A DNA stretch of 64,000 nucleotides, from the NCBI GenBank assembly GCA_044464765.1, contig JBIQKZ010000007.1, positions 1-64,000 on the forward strand, read 5' to 3'. Of this stretch, positions 25,898 through 34,430 are shown piece by piece. This stretch comes from JBIQKZ01 sp044464765 (GTDB taxonomy: Bacteria > Pseudomonadota > Gammaproteobacteria > Burkholderiales > Burkholderiaceae_B). The notes beneath the pieces are model-generated. The model saw nothing but the letters and a program-made list of their open reading frames with translations. It made no database searches and had not been told where the DNA came from. Both the position numbers and the translations under genes were made by a program. Positions within the stretch are counted from its first letter, which is position 1. The number at the start of each line of letters is the position of its first letter.

Positions 25898-26991
25898 TGA
25901 CGCGCACCGGATTCGTGTCGGCCTATCCGCGGCCTGTTGCCGGTGCGCTTGCCTGGATGCGCGCCAGCCTGTTTGCCTCGCCGTTGAATACGATCTTGAC
26001 GTTATTTGTTGGTTGGCTGCTGCTGATGACTCTCCCGGCGGCCATAGAGTGGCTTTTTATCAAGGCCAGTTTTCAAGCCGCCACTGCTCAGGAATGCATG
26101 GCCTCGGACGGCGCATGCTGGGCTTTCATTGCACAGAAACATCGTCTGATTCTATTTGGCATCTATCCCTATGATGAACAGTGGCGGCCTTTGCTGGCCA
26201 CGCTGATTCTGGTCGGAGTGATCGTCTGCAGCTGCATGCGCCGCTTTTGGCATGCGGGCCTGGCGCTTCTCTGGGTTTTGGGGCTTGCCAGTGTGGCCGT
26301 CCTGATGTGGGGTGGGATTCTCGGGCTGTCGTATGTGGAAAACAGCTTGTGGGGGGGACTGCCGCTTACCCTGATATTGGCGACCTTCGGCATAGGCTTT
26401 GCGTTTCCCTTGGGCGTTCTGCTTGCGCTGGGGCGCCGTTCCAGCATGCCGGCAGTCAAGTCGCTGTGCGTAATCTACATCGAGCTGATACGCGGCGTGC
26501 CATTGATCAGCCTGCTGTTCATGTCGTCGGTGATGCTGCCTTTGTTTCTTCCAGAAGGACTGACCATTGACAAGCTGCTGCGCGCCCAGATCGCCATCAT
26601 TCTTTTCGCGGCAGCCTATATTGCCGAAACCGTGCGCGGGGGGTTGCAGGCCATCCCCAAAGGTCAGTATGAAAGCGCCGATTCGCTGGGCCTGACGTAT
26701 TGGCAGAAAACTCGAACCGTCATTCTGCCGCAGGCGCTTACCGTCGTCATCGCCCCATTGGTCGGTATTTTCATTTCTTTGTTCAAGGATACGTCCCTGG
26801 TGGTTATCATCGGTATCTTCGACCTGACGCAGGCGGCCAAAGTCGCGGTATCCGATTCGCAATGGCAGGGTTTCAGCGTCGAAGCCTATGTTTTTATCGC
26901 ATGCATTTATTTTGTGTTTTGTTTTTCGATCTCTCGCTATAGCCGCACATTGGAAAAACAATTGCGTACGACCGACAATGAAATGGCGTAA
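25897..26991 (+). CDS. aapM: general L-amino-acid ABC permease, AapM-like
   Basis: Second permease of the pair, 364 residues, with IELIRGVPLISLLFMSSVMLP and the EAA loop SADSLGLTYWQKTRTVILPQA. The order Q then M matches the aap/bzt systems for broad L-amino-acid uptake. In those operons an ATPase (aapP) follows; here the next gene after 159 bases is an unrelated lipoprotein on the same strand. The ATPase and binding protein must be borrowed from elsewhere, or the pair is a remnant. Confidence 0.88.
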   Translation: MTRTGFVSAYPRPVAGALAWMRASLFASPLNTILTLFVGWLLLMTLPAAIEWLFIKASFQAATAQECMASDGACWAFIAQKHRLILFGIYPYDEQWRPLLATLILVGVIVCSCMRRFWHAGLALLWVLGLASVAVLMWGGILGLSYVENSLWGGLPLTLILATFGIGFAFPLGVLLALGRRSSMPAVKSLCVIYIELIRGVPLISLLFMSSVMLPLFLPEGLTIDKLLRAQIAIILFAAAYIAETVRGGLQAIPKGQYESADSLGLTYWQKTRTVILPQALTVVIAPLVGIFISLFKDTSLVVIIGIFDLTQAAKVAVSDSQWQGFSVEAYVFIACIYFVFCFSISRYSRTLEKQLRTTDNEMA

Positions 26992-27150
26992 TGCGCTATT
27001 TGCCCATTTTTGCTTGCAACAGGAAAAGACGGAATGCAATGCCCGACGTCGGGTAGAATCAAATTGTAACGTTATGCTGGCGGGGGGGCTGCTAGCATGG
27101 GAACCGTCGTAGCTGAAGGCGTACTGGTAGTTTTACAAGGAGAATGAACA

Positions 27151-27825
27151 ATGAGCGTTTCGATACGAACCAAGCAATTAGCGGCGGGATTTTTCGCGGT
27201 CGCTTTGGTATCCGGTTGTGCCAGCGTGAATGAAGGCATGGGGAACATGAGTCAAGGGGGCAGGACCGCCGTGGGCGCCGGAGCAGGGGCAGCCTTGGGG
27301 GCCGGCCTGGGCGCCATTATTGGCGACACCAGCGGCGCGGCGCTGATTGGCGCCGGCATTGGCGCCGTGGCAGGGGGGATCGTGGGCTATAACTGGTCCG
27401 GCGTGAAGAATGATGTCCAGCAATCCGGGGCTTCCAGCCTTGGCATCGACGTCATTGAAATGCCGGACGGTACGCTGAAGGTGAATATTCCCAGCAACGT
27501 GTCGTTTGACACCGGGAAATACGCGCTCAAGCCCGCGTTGCTACCCGTCCTGGACAGCGTTGCGCGAGCACTGGTGCAGCATCCCGAGTTGCGTGCAAAG
27601 GCCATTGGCTACACAGATAGCACCGGCCCTGCCAGCGTCAACCAGAAACTTTCCGTTGATCGCGCAACCAGCGTAACCAATTACCTGACGGCTCATGGGG
27701 TTGCCGCCTCCCGCCTCATGGCTGAAGGTCGTGGCCCGTCCAACCCGATAGCCGATAACTCGACGCCGGAAGGCCGCGCCATGAATCGACGCGTCGAACT
27801 GTTCCTGTACGCCGTACAGCACTAA
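27151..27825 (+). CDS. OmpA-family outer-membrane lipoprotein (YiaD-like)
   Basis: A 224-residue lipoprotein: basic N terminus, hydrophobic stretch and lipobox VSGC with Cys23, so it is probably anchored in a membrane by lipid. A glycine-zipper region (repeats such as GAGAGAALGAGLGAIIGD, about 48-80) is followed by an OmpA-type peptidoglycan-binding domain with YTDSTGPASVNQKLSVDRA and NRRVELFL. Such proteins tether the outer membrane to the wall. AAGGAG (27138-27143) precedes the ATG well, and a strong terminator follows. Confidence 0.9.
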   Translation: MSVSIRTKQLAAGFFAVALVSGCASVNEGMGNMSQGGRTAVGAGAGAALGAGLGAIIGDTSGAALIGAGIGAVAGGIVGYNWSGVKNDVQQSGASSLGIDVIEMPDGTLKVNIPSNVSFDTGKYALKPALLPVLDSVARALVQHPELRAKAIGYTDSTGPASVNQKLSVDRATSVTNYLTAHGVAASRLMAEGRGPSNPIADNSTPEGRAMNRRVELFLYAVQH

Positions 27826-27840
27826 TCCAGCGTCGCCACA

Positions 27841-27873
27841 GCCGCACCGTCTAATCGCCGGTGCGGCTTTTTT
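27841..27873 (+). terminator. intrinsic terminator after OmpA-like lipoprotein gene
   Basis: GCCGCACCG (27841-27849) pairs perfectly with CGGTGCGGC (27859-27867) and is followed by six T (27868-27873). This is a textbook intrinsic terminator. Its T run touches the stop codon of the convergent regulator gene. Confidence 0.9.
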
Positions 27874-28273
27874 ATTTGGAAGGCCGCTGCAACAATGAGG
27901 CGATCAGGGTGGCGACAGTGTTTTCCAGCACACGGCGATCAGCGTCTGACAGCGTCCAATACACTTCTGGCGCAATATCCCGGAATGGCCAAGACGGCAA
28001 AACATGCCGGCCCGTCTGCTCGTCCAGACGATACGCATTGGGGGTCAGTTCAGGTGCAGTGAATTCCATGGGTTCCAGGCCTTCCGCCAGCCAGGCGGCG
28101 CTGACTCTAAGCACGTTTGCAATACGGAAGATCTGCTTGGTTGACTGACGCGTGCCTGCCTCATAGTTGGCGATAGCACTCTGGGAAATGTTGCATGCGG
28201 CAGCCAGCTCGGACTGGGTCAGTCCGCGAAGTGTACGGGCAAAGCGTAGTCTTTCGGCAAATGATAAGTTCAC
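27872..28273 (-). CDS. XRE-family helix-turn-helix regulator
   Basis: A 133-residue protein with an N-terminal Cro/CI-type helix-turn-helix (about residues 6-60: RLRFARTLRGLTQSELAAA then ISQSAIANYEAGTRQSTKQ). The C-terminal 70 residues have no recognised domain. The start is GTG at 28273, with no strong ribosome binding site. The inverted repeat GTGATTG/CAATCAC lies 5 bases upstream, so autoregulation is likely. It faces the atypical response regulator across a 110-base AT-rich gap. Confidence 0.85.
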   Translation of the reverse strand: MNLSFAERLRFARTLRGLTQSELAAACNISQSAIANYEAGTRQSTKQIFRIANVLRVSAAWLAEGLEPMEFTAPELTPNAYRLDEQTGRHVLPSWPFRDIAPEVYWTLSDADRRVLENTVATLIASLLQRPSK

Positions 28274-28277
28274 GTAT

Positions 28278-28303
28278 GTGATTGAATCTGTTTATCCAAT
28301 CAC
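28278..28303. promoter_or_regulatory. candidate operator of XRE regulator
   Basis: Perfect inverted repeat GTGATTG (28278-28284) and CAATCAC (28297-28303) with a 12-base spacer, immediately upstream of the XRE start in the divergent gap. TTTATC (28291-28296) inside the spacer recurs inverted as GATAAA and again directly further right in the same gap. Binding is inferred from position and symmetry only. Confidence 0.5.
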
Positions 28304-28383
28304 GTTGGGTATGATTTGAATTTCAGTTGTGATAAATTAAAGTAAACTCTTGTAAATAAAGTAAAAATTAATTTATCAGCGGA

Positions 28384-29127
28384 ATGAGCGTCTCTTCGGC
28401 CCTTCTTTTTATTTCGCTCGGCGGCGACGGCATGTTGTCAAGCCAGCATCGGGAATGGATGGATGCGTTCCGAGCCCACGGCTTCGCGCCTGTGCATTGT
28501 GCAACTACACAGAGCCTGCACGAAGCGGCCGGCAAGGTCGAACACAAGCCAGGCCTGGTTTTACTTGATGGTCCACTGGCGCAGCTTTGTGCCGCAGTGC
28601 GTTACTTGCGTGTCCGCCATCCGGCATTAAGCAGTGTGGCGCTGCTTCCCGTGCTTACCCAGCAGTCGATGCTTGCGGCGTTCCGCAGCGGAGCAGACAA
28701 TTGCGCACCGGCCGACGCCTCGATCGATCTGGTCGTCATGATCTTGCTTTCCTTGCTGCGCCGGATGCCGTTGCCGGAGCCCGAACTTTCTTCGATCCCG
28801 CAGGGGCAGCCGTGGACTTTGTGCGACCAGGCTTGGGTATTGCGAGGCCCCACCGGTAAAGTCGTCCCGCTCACGACCAGTGAGCGAGCGTTCATGCTGG
28901 CGCTAATGCGTTCACCCGATTTCAGGGCTTCGCATGCAGACCTTGCGGCGGCGATAGAGGCCGACAACCGGTCTGGCGCCACCGCACAACCCCAAGCACG
29001 GCTAGGGGTACTGGTCAGTCGCATGCGGCGCAAGGTCGCCAGCAGTCAGGAACTTGCGCTGCCTTTGAAATCGTTGCACAGCTGGGGGTATATGTTCACC
29101 GGCACTATGCTTCGCCGGGATCCCTAG
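28384..29127 (+). CDS. atypical OmpR-type response regulator
   Basis: A 247-residue protein: a receiver-like N-terminal half and a winged-helix DNA-binding half (about 140-245, with PLTTSERAFMLALMRS and RLGVLVSRMRRKV). The receiver is degenerate: the acidic pair after strand 1 is replaced (LFISLGGDG) and the conserved Lys before Pro late in the domain is missing (SGADNCAPA). The phosphoacceptor position seems kept (Asp62 in LVLLDGP). No sensor kinase gene is adjacent, so it may act independently of phosphorylation. It is divergent from the XRE regulator and overlaps the 3' end of proB by 23 bases. Confidence 0.75.
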   Translation: MSVSSALLFISLGGDGMLSSQHREWMDAFRAHGFAPVHCATTQSLHEAAGKVEHKPGLVLLDGPLAQLCAAVRYLRVRHPALSSVALLPVLTQQSMLAAFRSGADNCAPADASIDLVVMILLSLLRRMPLPEPELSSIPQGQPWTLCDQAWVLRGPTGKVVPLTTSERAFMLALMRSPDFRASHADLAAAIEADNRSGATAQPQARLGVLVSRMRRKVASSQELALPLKSLHSWGYMFTGTMLRRDP

Positions 29128-30268
29128 CCGGTTGCCGAAATACCATATTATCGCGGTGCATCAACTCGGGGTCCGTCATCATGCCCAGAATCTCCGGGAT
29201 GCGGCTGCTGGGCTGACGCATGATGCGCCGTGTGTCAGTGGCCGAATAATTGATCAGGCCGCGCCCGAACTCAACGCCCTGTTCGTCAACGCAGGCAACG
29301 ACGTCGCCGCGTTCGAAATCGCCCGAGACCGCGAGCACGCCGATCGGCAACAGACTTTTATGGCCCTGGACCAGGGCCTTTACCGCGCCTGCGTCCAGGG
29401 TTACACGGCCACGCAGGCGCAAATGGTTGACCAGCCAGCGTTGCCGCGCGGAACGGACGGGAAGAAGTGCACGCAGTTCGCTGCCAATGCGTTCGCCCCC
29501 GGCCAGCCGTTTCAGCACATCGGCTTCCTTGCCCGAGGCGATGACGGTGTGTGCGCCGCTATTGGCCGCCCGGCGGGCCGCCAATACTTTGGTTAGCATG
29601 CCGCCGGTTCCCACGGTGGAGCCTGCGCCGCCGGCCATGGCTTCGAGCTTGGGGTCGCCCGCCGGGGCTTCCGTGATCAGTTGGGCGCCTGGGTCCTTGC
29701 GTGGATCGGCGCTGTACAGGCCTGTTTGATCCGTCAGGATGACAAGGGCATCCGCTTCGATCAAATTGGTGACCAGGGCGCCCAAGGTGTCGTTGTCGCC
29801 AAGCCGGATCTCGTCGGTGACAACGGTATCGTTCTCGTTGACGATGGGCACGACGCCGAGCGACAACAAGGTGTTCAGCGTAGAGCGCGCATTCAGATAG
29901 CGCTTGCGGTCGGACAAGTCGTCGTGGGTCAGCAGGATTTGCGCGGTGCGTATGCCGTAAACGGCGAAGGCGACCTCGTACGCCTGCACCAACCCCATTT
30001 GTCCAACGGCGGCTGCCGCTTGAAGTTCGTGCATGGTGCTTGGGCGGCGGGCCCAACCGAGACGAGCCATGCCTTCGGCGACGGCTCCGCTGGAGACCAG
30101 GACGATTTTTCTGCCTTGGGCATGCAAGGCGGCGATCTGTTCGGCCCATTGGGTAACGGCGGACAGGTCTATTCCCTGGCCTTCGTTGGTGACCAGGGAT
30201 GAACCCACTTTAACGACAAGACGTTTTGCCTTTGATACGACAGACTTGGCGGTATTGGCGGCGGACAT
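29105..30268 (-). CDS. proB: glutamate 5-kinase
   Basis: First enzyme of proline synthesis; phosphorylates L-glutamate. The amino-acid kinase domain shows LVVKVGSSLVTNEG, VSSGAVAEGMARLGW, NENDTVVTDEIRLGDNDTLGALV and GTGGMLTKVLAAR, followed by a C-terminal PUA domain. The frame is open to 30487, but ATG 30268 gives the family start (MSAANTAKSVVSKAKR) and 387 residues. It follows obgE by 61 bases on the same strand, as in other betaproteobacteria. Confidence 0.94.
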   Translation of the reverse strand: MSAANTAKSVVSKAKRLVVKVGSSLVTNEGQGIDLSAVTQWAEQIAALHAQGRKIVLVSSGAVAEGMARLGWARRPSTMHELQAAAAVGQMGLVQAYEVAFAVYGIRTAQILLTHDDLSDRKRYLNARSTLNTLLSLGVVPIVNENDTVVTDEIRLGDNDTLGALVTNLIEADALVILTDQTGLYSADPRKDPGAQLITEAPAGDPKLEAMAGGAGSTVGTGGMLTKVLAARRAANSGAHTVIASGKEADVLKRLAGGERIGSELRALLPVRSARQRWLVNHLRLRGRVTLDAGAVKALVQGHKSLLPIGVLAVSGDFERGDVVACVDEQGVEFGRGLINYSATDTRRIMRQPSSRIPEILGMMTDPELMHRDNMVFRQPARDPGEA

Positions 30269-30329
30269 GGTGCTCGGGTTTGCAGTAAAGGGTTGAATCA
30301 AGGCGCACAGATACTGGAATGTACGCTTT

Positions 30330-31493
30330 TCAGGCGCGGCCGTTTCCTGTCGGCGTATTGTGGGGCATGGTTGCGTTCGACGAGCCGGCGGGACCGGCGT
30401 TGCGCGTGTCGTCGAAGCGGGGGTCGTCTGCCACGTAGACGCCCTCAGCCTTGTCCTGTTCCAGTTGCGTTCTGGCTCGTTCCGCATCGAGCCAGTCTTG
30501 CAATTGCCAGATCAGTTCCTGCGTGCCGTCGCCCGTGAGCGCCGAAATGAGGAAGACCGGACCCGTCCAGCCAAGTGATTCGCAGAAGCGTTGCTTCAGA
30601 GCTTGGGGATCGGGCGCCATATCGCATTTGTTAAGCACCAGCCAGCGTGGCTTTGAATAGAGCTCGTTGTCGTACAGCCGGAGTTCTTCAACGATCGCAC
30701 GAGCATCTTCGACTGCCTGGTCAACCGGGTCGGCGTCGGGATCGGGGGAAGAGACGTCGACCAGATGCAGCAAGACGCGGGTGCGCGCCAGGTGACGCAA
30801 AAACAAATGGCCCAGGCCGGCGCCTTCAGACGCCCCTTCAATCAGGCCCGGAATATCGGCCACGACAAAACTGCGTGATTCCGAGGTGCGCACCACCCCC
30901 AGATTGGGATGCAAGGTGGTGAAGGGGTAGTCGGCTATTTTTGGGCGCGCGTTCGAAATCTTGCTGATCAGCGTGGATTTACCGGCATTGGGTTGGCCCA
31001 GCAGGCCGACATCGGCCAGTATCTTAAGTTCCAGACGTAGCTTGCGTTGTTCGCCTTCCTTCCCGGGCGTGCATTGGCGCGGCGCACGATTCGTGCTGCT
31101 TTTGAAATGCAGGTTGCCCATGCCGCCTTCACCGCCTGCCGCCAAGGTTACTTTTTCGTCGTGGCGATCGAGATCGTACAGTTGTTCGCCGGTTTCAGCG
31201 TCGGCGATAATGGTGCCGACAGGCACACGCAGGATGATGTCGGCGGCGGCGGCGCCGTACTGATCCGAGCCACGTCCGTTCTCGCCGTTTTTTGCGCGGT
31301 GAAGGCGGGCGTAGCGGAAGTCGACCAGGGTATTGATGTTGCGGTCGGCGACGGCGAAAATGCTGCCGCCACGTCCGCCATCGCCGCCGTCTGGCCCACC
31401 CTTGGGGATGAATTTCTCGCGGCGAAAGCTGGCGACGCCATTGCCGCCTTTGCCGGCGATGACTTCGATGGTGGCTTCGTCTACGAATTTCAT
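30330..31493 (-). CDS. obgE: GTPase ObgE/CgtA
   Basis: Ribosome-associated GTPase involved in 50S assembly and stress control. Glycine-rich Obg fold (about 1-158: MKFVDEATIEVIAGKGGNG, GGDGGRGGS), then the G domain with G1 GQPNAGKSTLI, G3 DIPGLIEGASEGAGLG and G4 NKCD. The C-terminal tail of about 45 residues is polar and variable, as usual. A terminator separates it from rpmA, although all four genes from rplU to proB run in the same direction. Confidence 0.96.
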   Translation of the reverse strand: MKFVDEATIEVIAGKGGNGVASFRREKFIPKGGPDGGDGGRGGSIFAVADRNINTLVDFRYARLHRAKNGENGRGSDQYGAAAADIILRVPVGTIIADAETGEQLYDLDRHDEKVTLAAGGEGGMGNLHFKSSTNRAPRQCTPGKEGEQRKLRLELKILADVGLLGQPNAGKSTLISKISNARPKIADYPFTTLHPNLGVVRTSESRSFVVADIPGLIEGASEGAGLGHLFLRHLARTRVLLHLVDVSSPDPDADPVDQAVEDARAIVEELRLYDNELYSKPRWLVLNKCDMAPDPQALKQRFCESLGWTGPVFLISALTGDGTQELIWQLQDWLDAERARTQLEQDKAEGVYVADDPRFDDTRNAGPAGSSNATMPHNTPTGNGRA

Positions 31494-31584
31494 GATGGAT
31501 CCGGTTTACGCAAATTGCGCTTCATGGGGGTGGGTTTCGGGAGCTTGCATGTCGGCGCTTGAACCAGGGCCGGCAAGTGCTTCA

Positions 31585-31621
31585 TTTTAAAACAAAAAGC
31601 CCCGCCATTTACGGCAGGGCT
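31585..31621 (-). terminator. intrinsic terminator between rpmA and obgE
   Basis: On the minus strand, AGCCCTGCC (31621-31613) pairs with GGCGGGGCT (31606-31598) with one G-U pair and a six-base loop, followed by a T-rich run (TTTTTGTTTT). It ends the rplU-rpmA transcript, at least partly; obgE starts about 90 bases further on. Confidence 0.85.
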
Positions 31622-31643
31622 TTCGTATCGTGCTGTATGCCGT

Positions 31644-31904
31644 TTATTCGGCGGCTACAACAGAAACGGTGCGTTTGTTCAGTGCGCCTTTGATGCCGAA
31701 CTGAACTTTGCCGTTGACCAGCGCAAACAGCGTGTGGTCTTTGCCGATGCCGACGTTGGCGCCGGGGTGAAACTGGGTGCCGCGCTGGCGAACGATGATG
31801 CCGCCGGCCGAGATGTCCTGGCCGCCGTAGGTTTTAACGCCCAGACGTTTTGCCTGTGAGTCGCGACCGTTGCGTGTTGAGCCGCCGCCTTTTTTCTGTG
31901 CCAT
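31644..31904 (-). CDS. rpmA: 50S ribosomal protein L27
   Basis: Ribosomal protein L27, 86 residues, beginning MAQKKGGGSTRNGRDSQAKR with the conserved core GGQDISAGGIIVRQRGTQFHPG. Its N-terminal tail reaches the peptidyl-transferase centre. It follows rplU with a 55-base gap on the same strand, the universal rplU-rpmA order. Confidence 0.98.
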   Translation of the reverse strand: MAQKKGGGSTRNGRDSQAKRLGVKTYGGQDISAGGIIVRQRGTQFHPGANVGIGKDHTLFALVNGKVQFGIKGALNKRTVSVVAAE

Positions 31905-31959
31905 GTTTAGCTCCTGCTATGCAATGCCGAAAATTCGTTGTCCAAGAGGTTGACCGGGT

Positions 31960-32271
31960 TTAGACGGTGACCGCGTCGATACGGATTTCGGTGTAGTTCT
32001 GACGATGGCCCTGGCGCTTTTGATAGTGCTTGCGACGGCGCATCTTGAAGATCTTGATCTTGTCGTGCCGGCCTTGCGCAAGAACTGTTGCCTTCACCAC
32101 GGCTCCGGTGACTAGGGGCGCGCCAACTTGCAGTTGTTCGCCTTCGCCTACCGATAGAACCTGGTCTAGCGTGATTTCTTGCCCAATGTCTGCCGGTATC
32201 TGTTCTACCTTAAGTTTTTGTCCTGCGGCAACGCGATACTGCTTGCCGCCGGTTTTTATGACCGCGTACAT
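31960..32271 (-). CDS. rplU: 50S ribosomal protein L21
   Basis: Ribosomal protein L21, 103 residues, starting MYAVIKTGGKQYRVAAGQKL and containing the C-terminal RRRKHYQKRQGHRQ segment that binds 23S rRNA. It is first in the transcript with rpmA. A good promoter lies 47 bases upstream. Confidence 0.98.
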   Translation of the reverse strand: MYAVIKTGGKQYRVAAGQKLKVEQIPADIGQEITLDQVLSVGEGEQLQVGAPLVTGAVVKATVLAQGRHDKIKIFKMRRRKHYQKRQGHRQNYTEIRIDAVTV

Positions 32272-32295
32272 GTGGGTTTACCTTTAAAAGTAACG

Positions 32296-32310
32296 TTGGC
32301 AAAATGCCAA
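32296..32310 (-). repeat. small hairpin in rplU leader
   Basis: TTGGCA and TGCCAA flank a three-base centre (32296-32310) in the 5' leader of rplU, between promoter and start codon. It might be a leader control element of the ribosomal protein transcript; no known L21 leader motif was recognised. Confidence 0.35.
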
Positions 32311-32317
32311 GCATGGG

Positions 32318-32347
32318 ATGTTAGCGTGGATTTAGCTGTTAAGTCAA
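32318..32347 (-). promoter_or_regulatory. sigma-70-like promoter of rplU-rpmA
   Basis: On the minus strand TTGACT (32347-32342) and TAACAT (32323-32318) are separated by 18 bases, a good housekeeping promoter. It points at rplU and gives a leader of about 40 bases. Confidence 0.65.
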
Positions 32348-32380
32348 GTGGTTAGCCGGACCAGCCGCAAGCAGCACTGC

Positions 32381-33607
32381 TTACGATCGGTAATCGGCGT
32401 TGATGCTCACGTAGTCGTGAGAGAAGTCGCTGGTGTAGACCGTGTCGGTGGTAGTGCCTCGGCCCAGGGCGATTCTCACCGTGATCTCGGCTTCCTTCAT
32501 GACGCGTTGCCCCTCGGATTCCTGATAGTCGGGATGGCGCTGGCCGTTGCTGGCGACCAGGACGTCGCCCAGCCACAGATTGACGCCTTCAACATCTAGG
32601 TCGGCGACGCCGGCATAGCCGATGGCGGCCAGGATGCGGCCAAGGTTAGGGTCGGAGGCGTAGAAGGCGGTTTTGACCAGGGGGGAGTGCGCGACAGCGT
32701 ACGCCACTTTCAGTGCCTCGGTCGTATCACGGGCCTGTTCGACCTGGATCGTGATGAATTTGGTGGCGCCTTCCGCATCGCGCACGATTTTCTGCGCCAG
32801 CTCTTTGGCGGACTCGGTCAGCGCTTGGTATATCTGTGCATAGGCCGGGTGGGTCTCGGAATCGATTTGCAGGCCGCTTTGGCCTGTGGCCATGATAATG
32901 AAGGAATCGTTGGTCGAGGTGTCGCCGTCGACAGTGATGCGGTTGAACGATTGTTCGGCAATGCGGGTGGTCATGGTCTGTAGTAGGCCTGGCGCAATGC
33001 CCGCGTCGGTGCCCAGGTAGCCCAGCATGGTCGCCATATTGGGGCGTATCATCCCGGCGCCTTTGCTGATCCCGGTCAGGGTGATGGCTTTGCCGTCGAT
33101 GGAAAGTTGGCGCGAGCTGACCTTTGGCAGGGTGTCCGTCGTCATGATGCTGTGGGCTGCGGCAAACCAGTTGCCGTCCGACAGGCCTTCAATGGCTTTG
33201 GGCAGGGCGGCGATCAGGCGATCCACCGGCAGTGGCTCCAGGATGACGCCGGTCGAGAACGGCAGCACTTGTTCTGGTTGCAGGTTCAGCAGCAAGGCCA
33301 GTTCGCGGCAGGTACGCAGCGAAGCCTGCATACCGCTGTCGCCGGTGCCGGCATTGGCGTTGCCGGTGTTGATCACGAGCGCCTGGATAGGCGCGTTTGC
33401 CGCAAGATGGCTTTCGCACACTTGAACCGGCGCCGCGCGGAAACGGTTTTGAGTGAAGACGCCGGCCACGGCGGTGCCCGGAGCAAGGCGAAATACGGTC
33501 AGGTCTTTTCGGCCCGCTTTGCGGATGCCCGCCTCGGCAATGCCGATCTGTATGCCTGGAACGGCGTGGATGTCTGATTCTGACGGAATATGTAGGTTGA
33601 CGGCCAT
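32381..33607 (-). CDS. argJ: bifunctional ornithine acetyltransferase / N-acetylglutamate synthase
   Basis: ArgJ recycles the acetyl group in arginine synthesis. The 408-residue precursor cleaves itself before the threonine in KGAGMIRPNMATMLGYLGTD; that motif is intact here. Other signatures are VINTGNANAGTGD, FNRITVDGDTSTNDS and the C-terminal SFSHDYVSINADYRS-like end (TSDFSHDYVSIN). It lies between marR and rplU on the minus strand. Confidence 0.95.
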   Translation of the reverse strand: MAVNLHIPSESDIHAVPGIQIGIAEAGIRKAGRKDLTVFRLAPGTAVAGVFTQNRFRAAPVQVCESHLAANAPIQALVINTGNANAGTGDSGMQASLRTCRELALLLNLQPEQVLPFSTGVILEPLPVDRLIAALPKAIEGLSDGNWFAAAHSIMTTDTLPKVSSRQLSIDGKAITLTGISKGAGMIRPNMATMLGYLGTDAGIAPGLLQTMTTRIAEQSFNRITVDGDTSTNDSFIIMATGQSGLQIDSETHPAYAQIYQALTESAKELAQKIVRDAEGATKFITIQVEQARDTTEALKVAYAVAHSPLVKTAFYASDPNLGRILAAIGYAGVADLDVEGVNLWLGDVLVASNGQRHPDYQESEGQRVMKEAEITVRIALGRGTTTDTVYTSDFSHDYVSINADYRS

Positions 33608-33717
33608 GGCGGAGACACCGGGATGAAGAAGGTTGATGGACCAGAAAATAGTAAATAGCGCCTGCGCCCCTGGTGCGGGGCTGGGGCAGGTGCAAGTTTA
33701 ACGTGCCACGGGGGCTT

Positions 33718-34233
33718 TTATCGGGAAAGCAGCCGGGTTTGTGTAATGAGCTTGAGTTCGCCCAAGCCTTCAAAGAGCTTTTGCCGGGTGGATTCGGGCA
33801 GTCCGCTGAACAGCCCTTGTATCCATTCCTCGTGGGAATTAGCCATTTGCTCGAAGGCCTGCTTGCCTTTGGCGGTGAGCTTGATGATGGAACTGCGGCG
33901 GTCGGTAGCCACTTTGTTGCGTTCGACCAGGCCCTCTTTTTCGAGCTGATCGGTAATGCCGGTGATATTGCCGTTGGTCACCATCATATGGCGCGACAGC
34001 TCGCTCATTTTCATGCCCTTGGGCGCGCGTTCCAGTTGGGCCATCAGGTCGAATCGGGGTAAGGTGGTGTTATGTTCGGCACGCAAGCGGCCGCGAATAT
34101 CGCTTTCGATAAGCGTGCAGCATGTCAGAAGGCGAAGCCAAAGCCGCAAGTCCTGGTGGTCTTCAGGAACCGTGCGGCTTTCCAGGTCGGGGATGTCTTC
34201 TAGTGCCTGTGTCATGGCCGGGATGTCGTTCAT
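33718..34233 (-). CDS. MarR-family transcriptional regulator of the aryl-CoA operon
   Basis: A 171-residue winged-helix protein of the MarR type. The DNA-binding core is about residues 60-115: LMAQLERAPKGMKMSELSR, MVTNGNITGITDQLEKEGL and the wing VATDRRSSIIKLTAKG. It is divergent from the six-gene aryl-CoA operon across a 277-base gap with two palindromes. By analogy with MarR proteins of aromatic-CoA operons, it probably represses both promoters until a pathway CoA thioester binds; this is inference. Confidence 0.88.
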   Translation of the reverse strand: MNDIPAMTQALEDIPDLESRTVPEDHQDLRLWLRLLTCCTLIESDIRGRLRAEHNTTLPRFDLMAQLERAPKGMKMSELSRHMMVTNGNITGITDQLEKEGLVERNKVATDRRSSIIKLTAKGKQAFEQMANSHEEWIQGLFSGLPESTRQKLFEGLGELKLITQTRLLSR

Positions 34234-34295
34234 AGCAGTTGTCGTGCCCGCCCCCCGTTAGAAATAGGGTGCGCTCTCTCCTGAGGAAACCTTGA

Positions 34296-34315
34296 GTATT
34301 TTAATCTTCAAATAC
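34296..34315. promoter_or_regulatory. candidate MarR operator 2
   Basis: GTATTT (34296-34301) and AAATAC (34310-34315) form an inverted repeat with 8 of 10 paired positions overall. The centre reads TTTAATCTTCAAA, similar to the TTTAAGCTTAAA core of the other palindrome in this gap. It lies about 63 bases upstream of the marR start, suiting autorepression. Confidence 0.45.
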
Positions 34316-34430
34316 ATGATAATGGTAAAAGCGCTTGGGGTGTTATATCCAAACATTACCGCTGGCAAAGGCATGGGCGGCCGGCCGGTCGAAGCAGGCG
34401 CAAAAACTGCTTGTCAGCCGTTTGCTTTAT

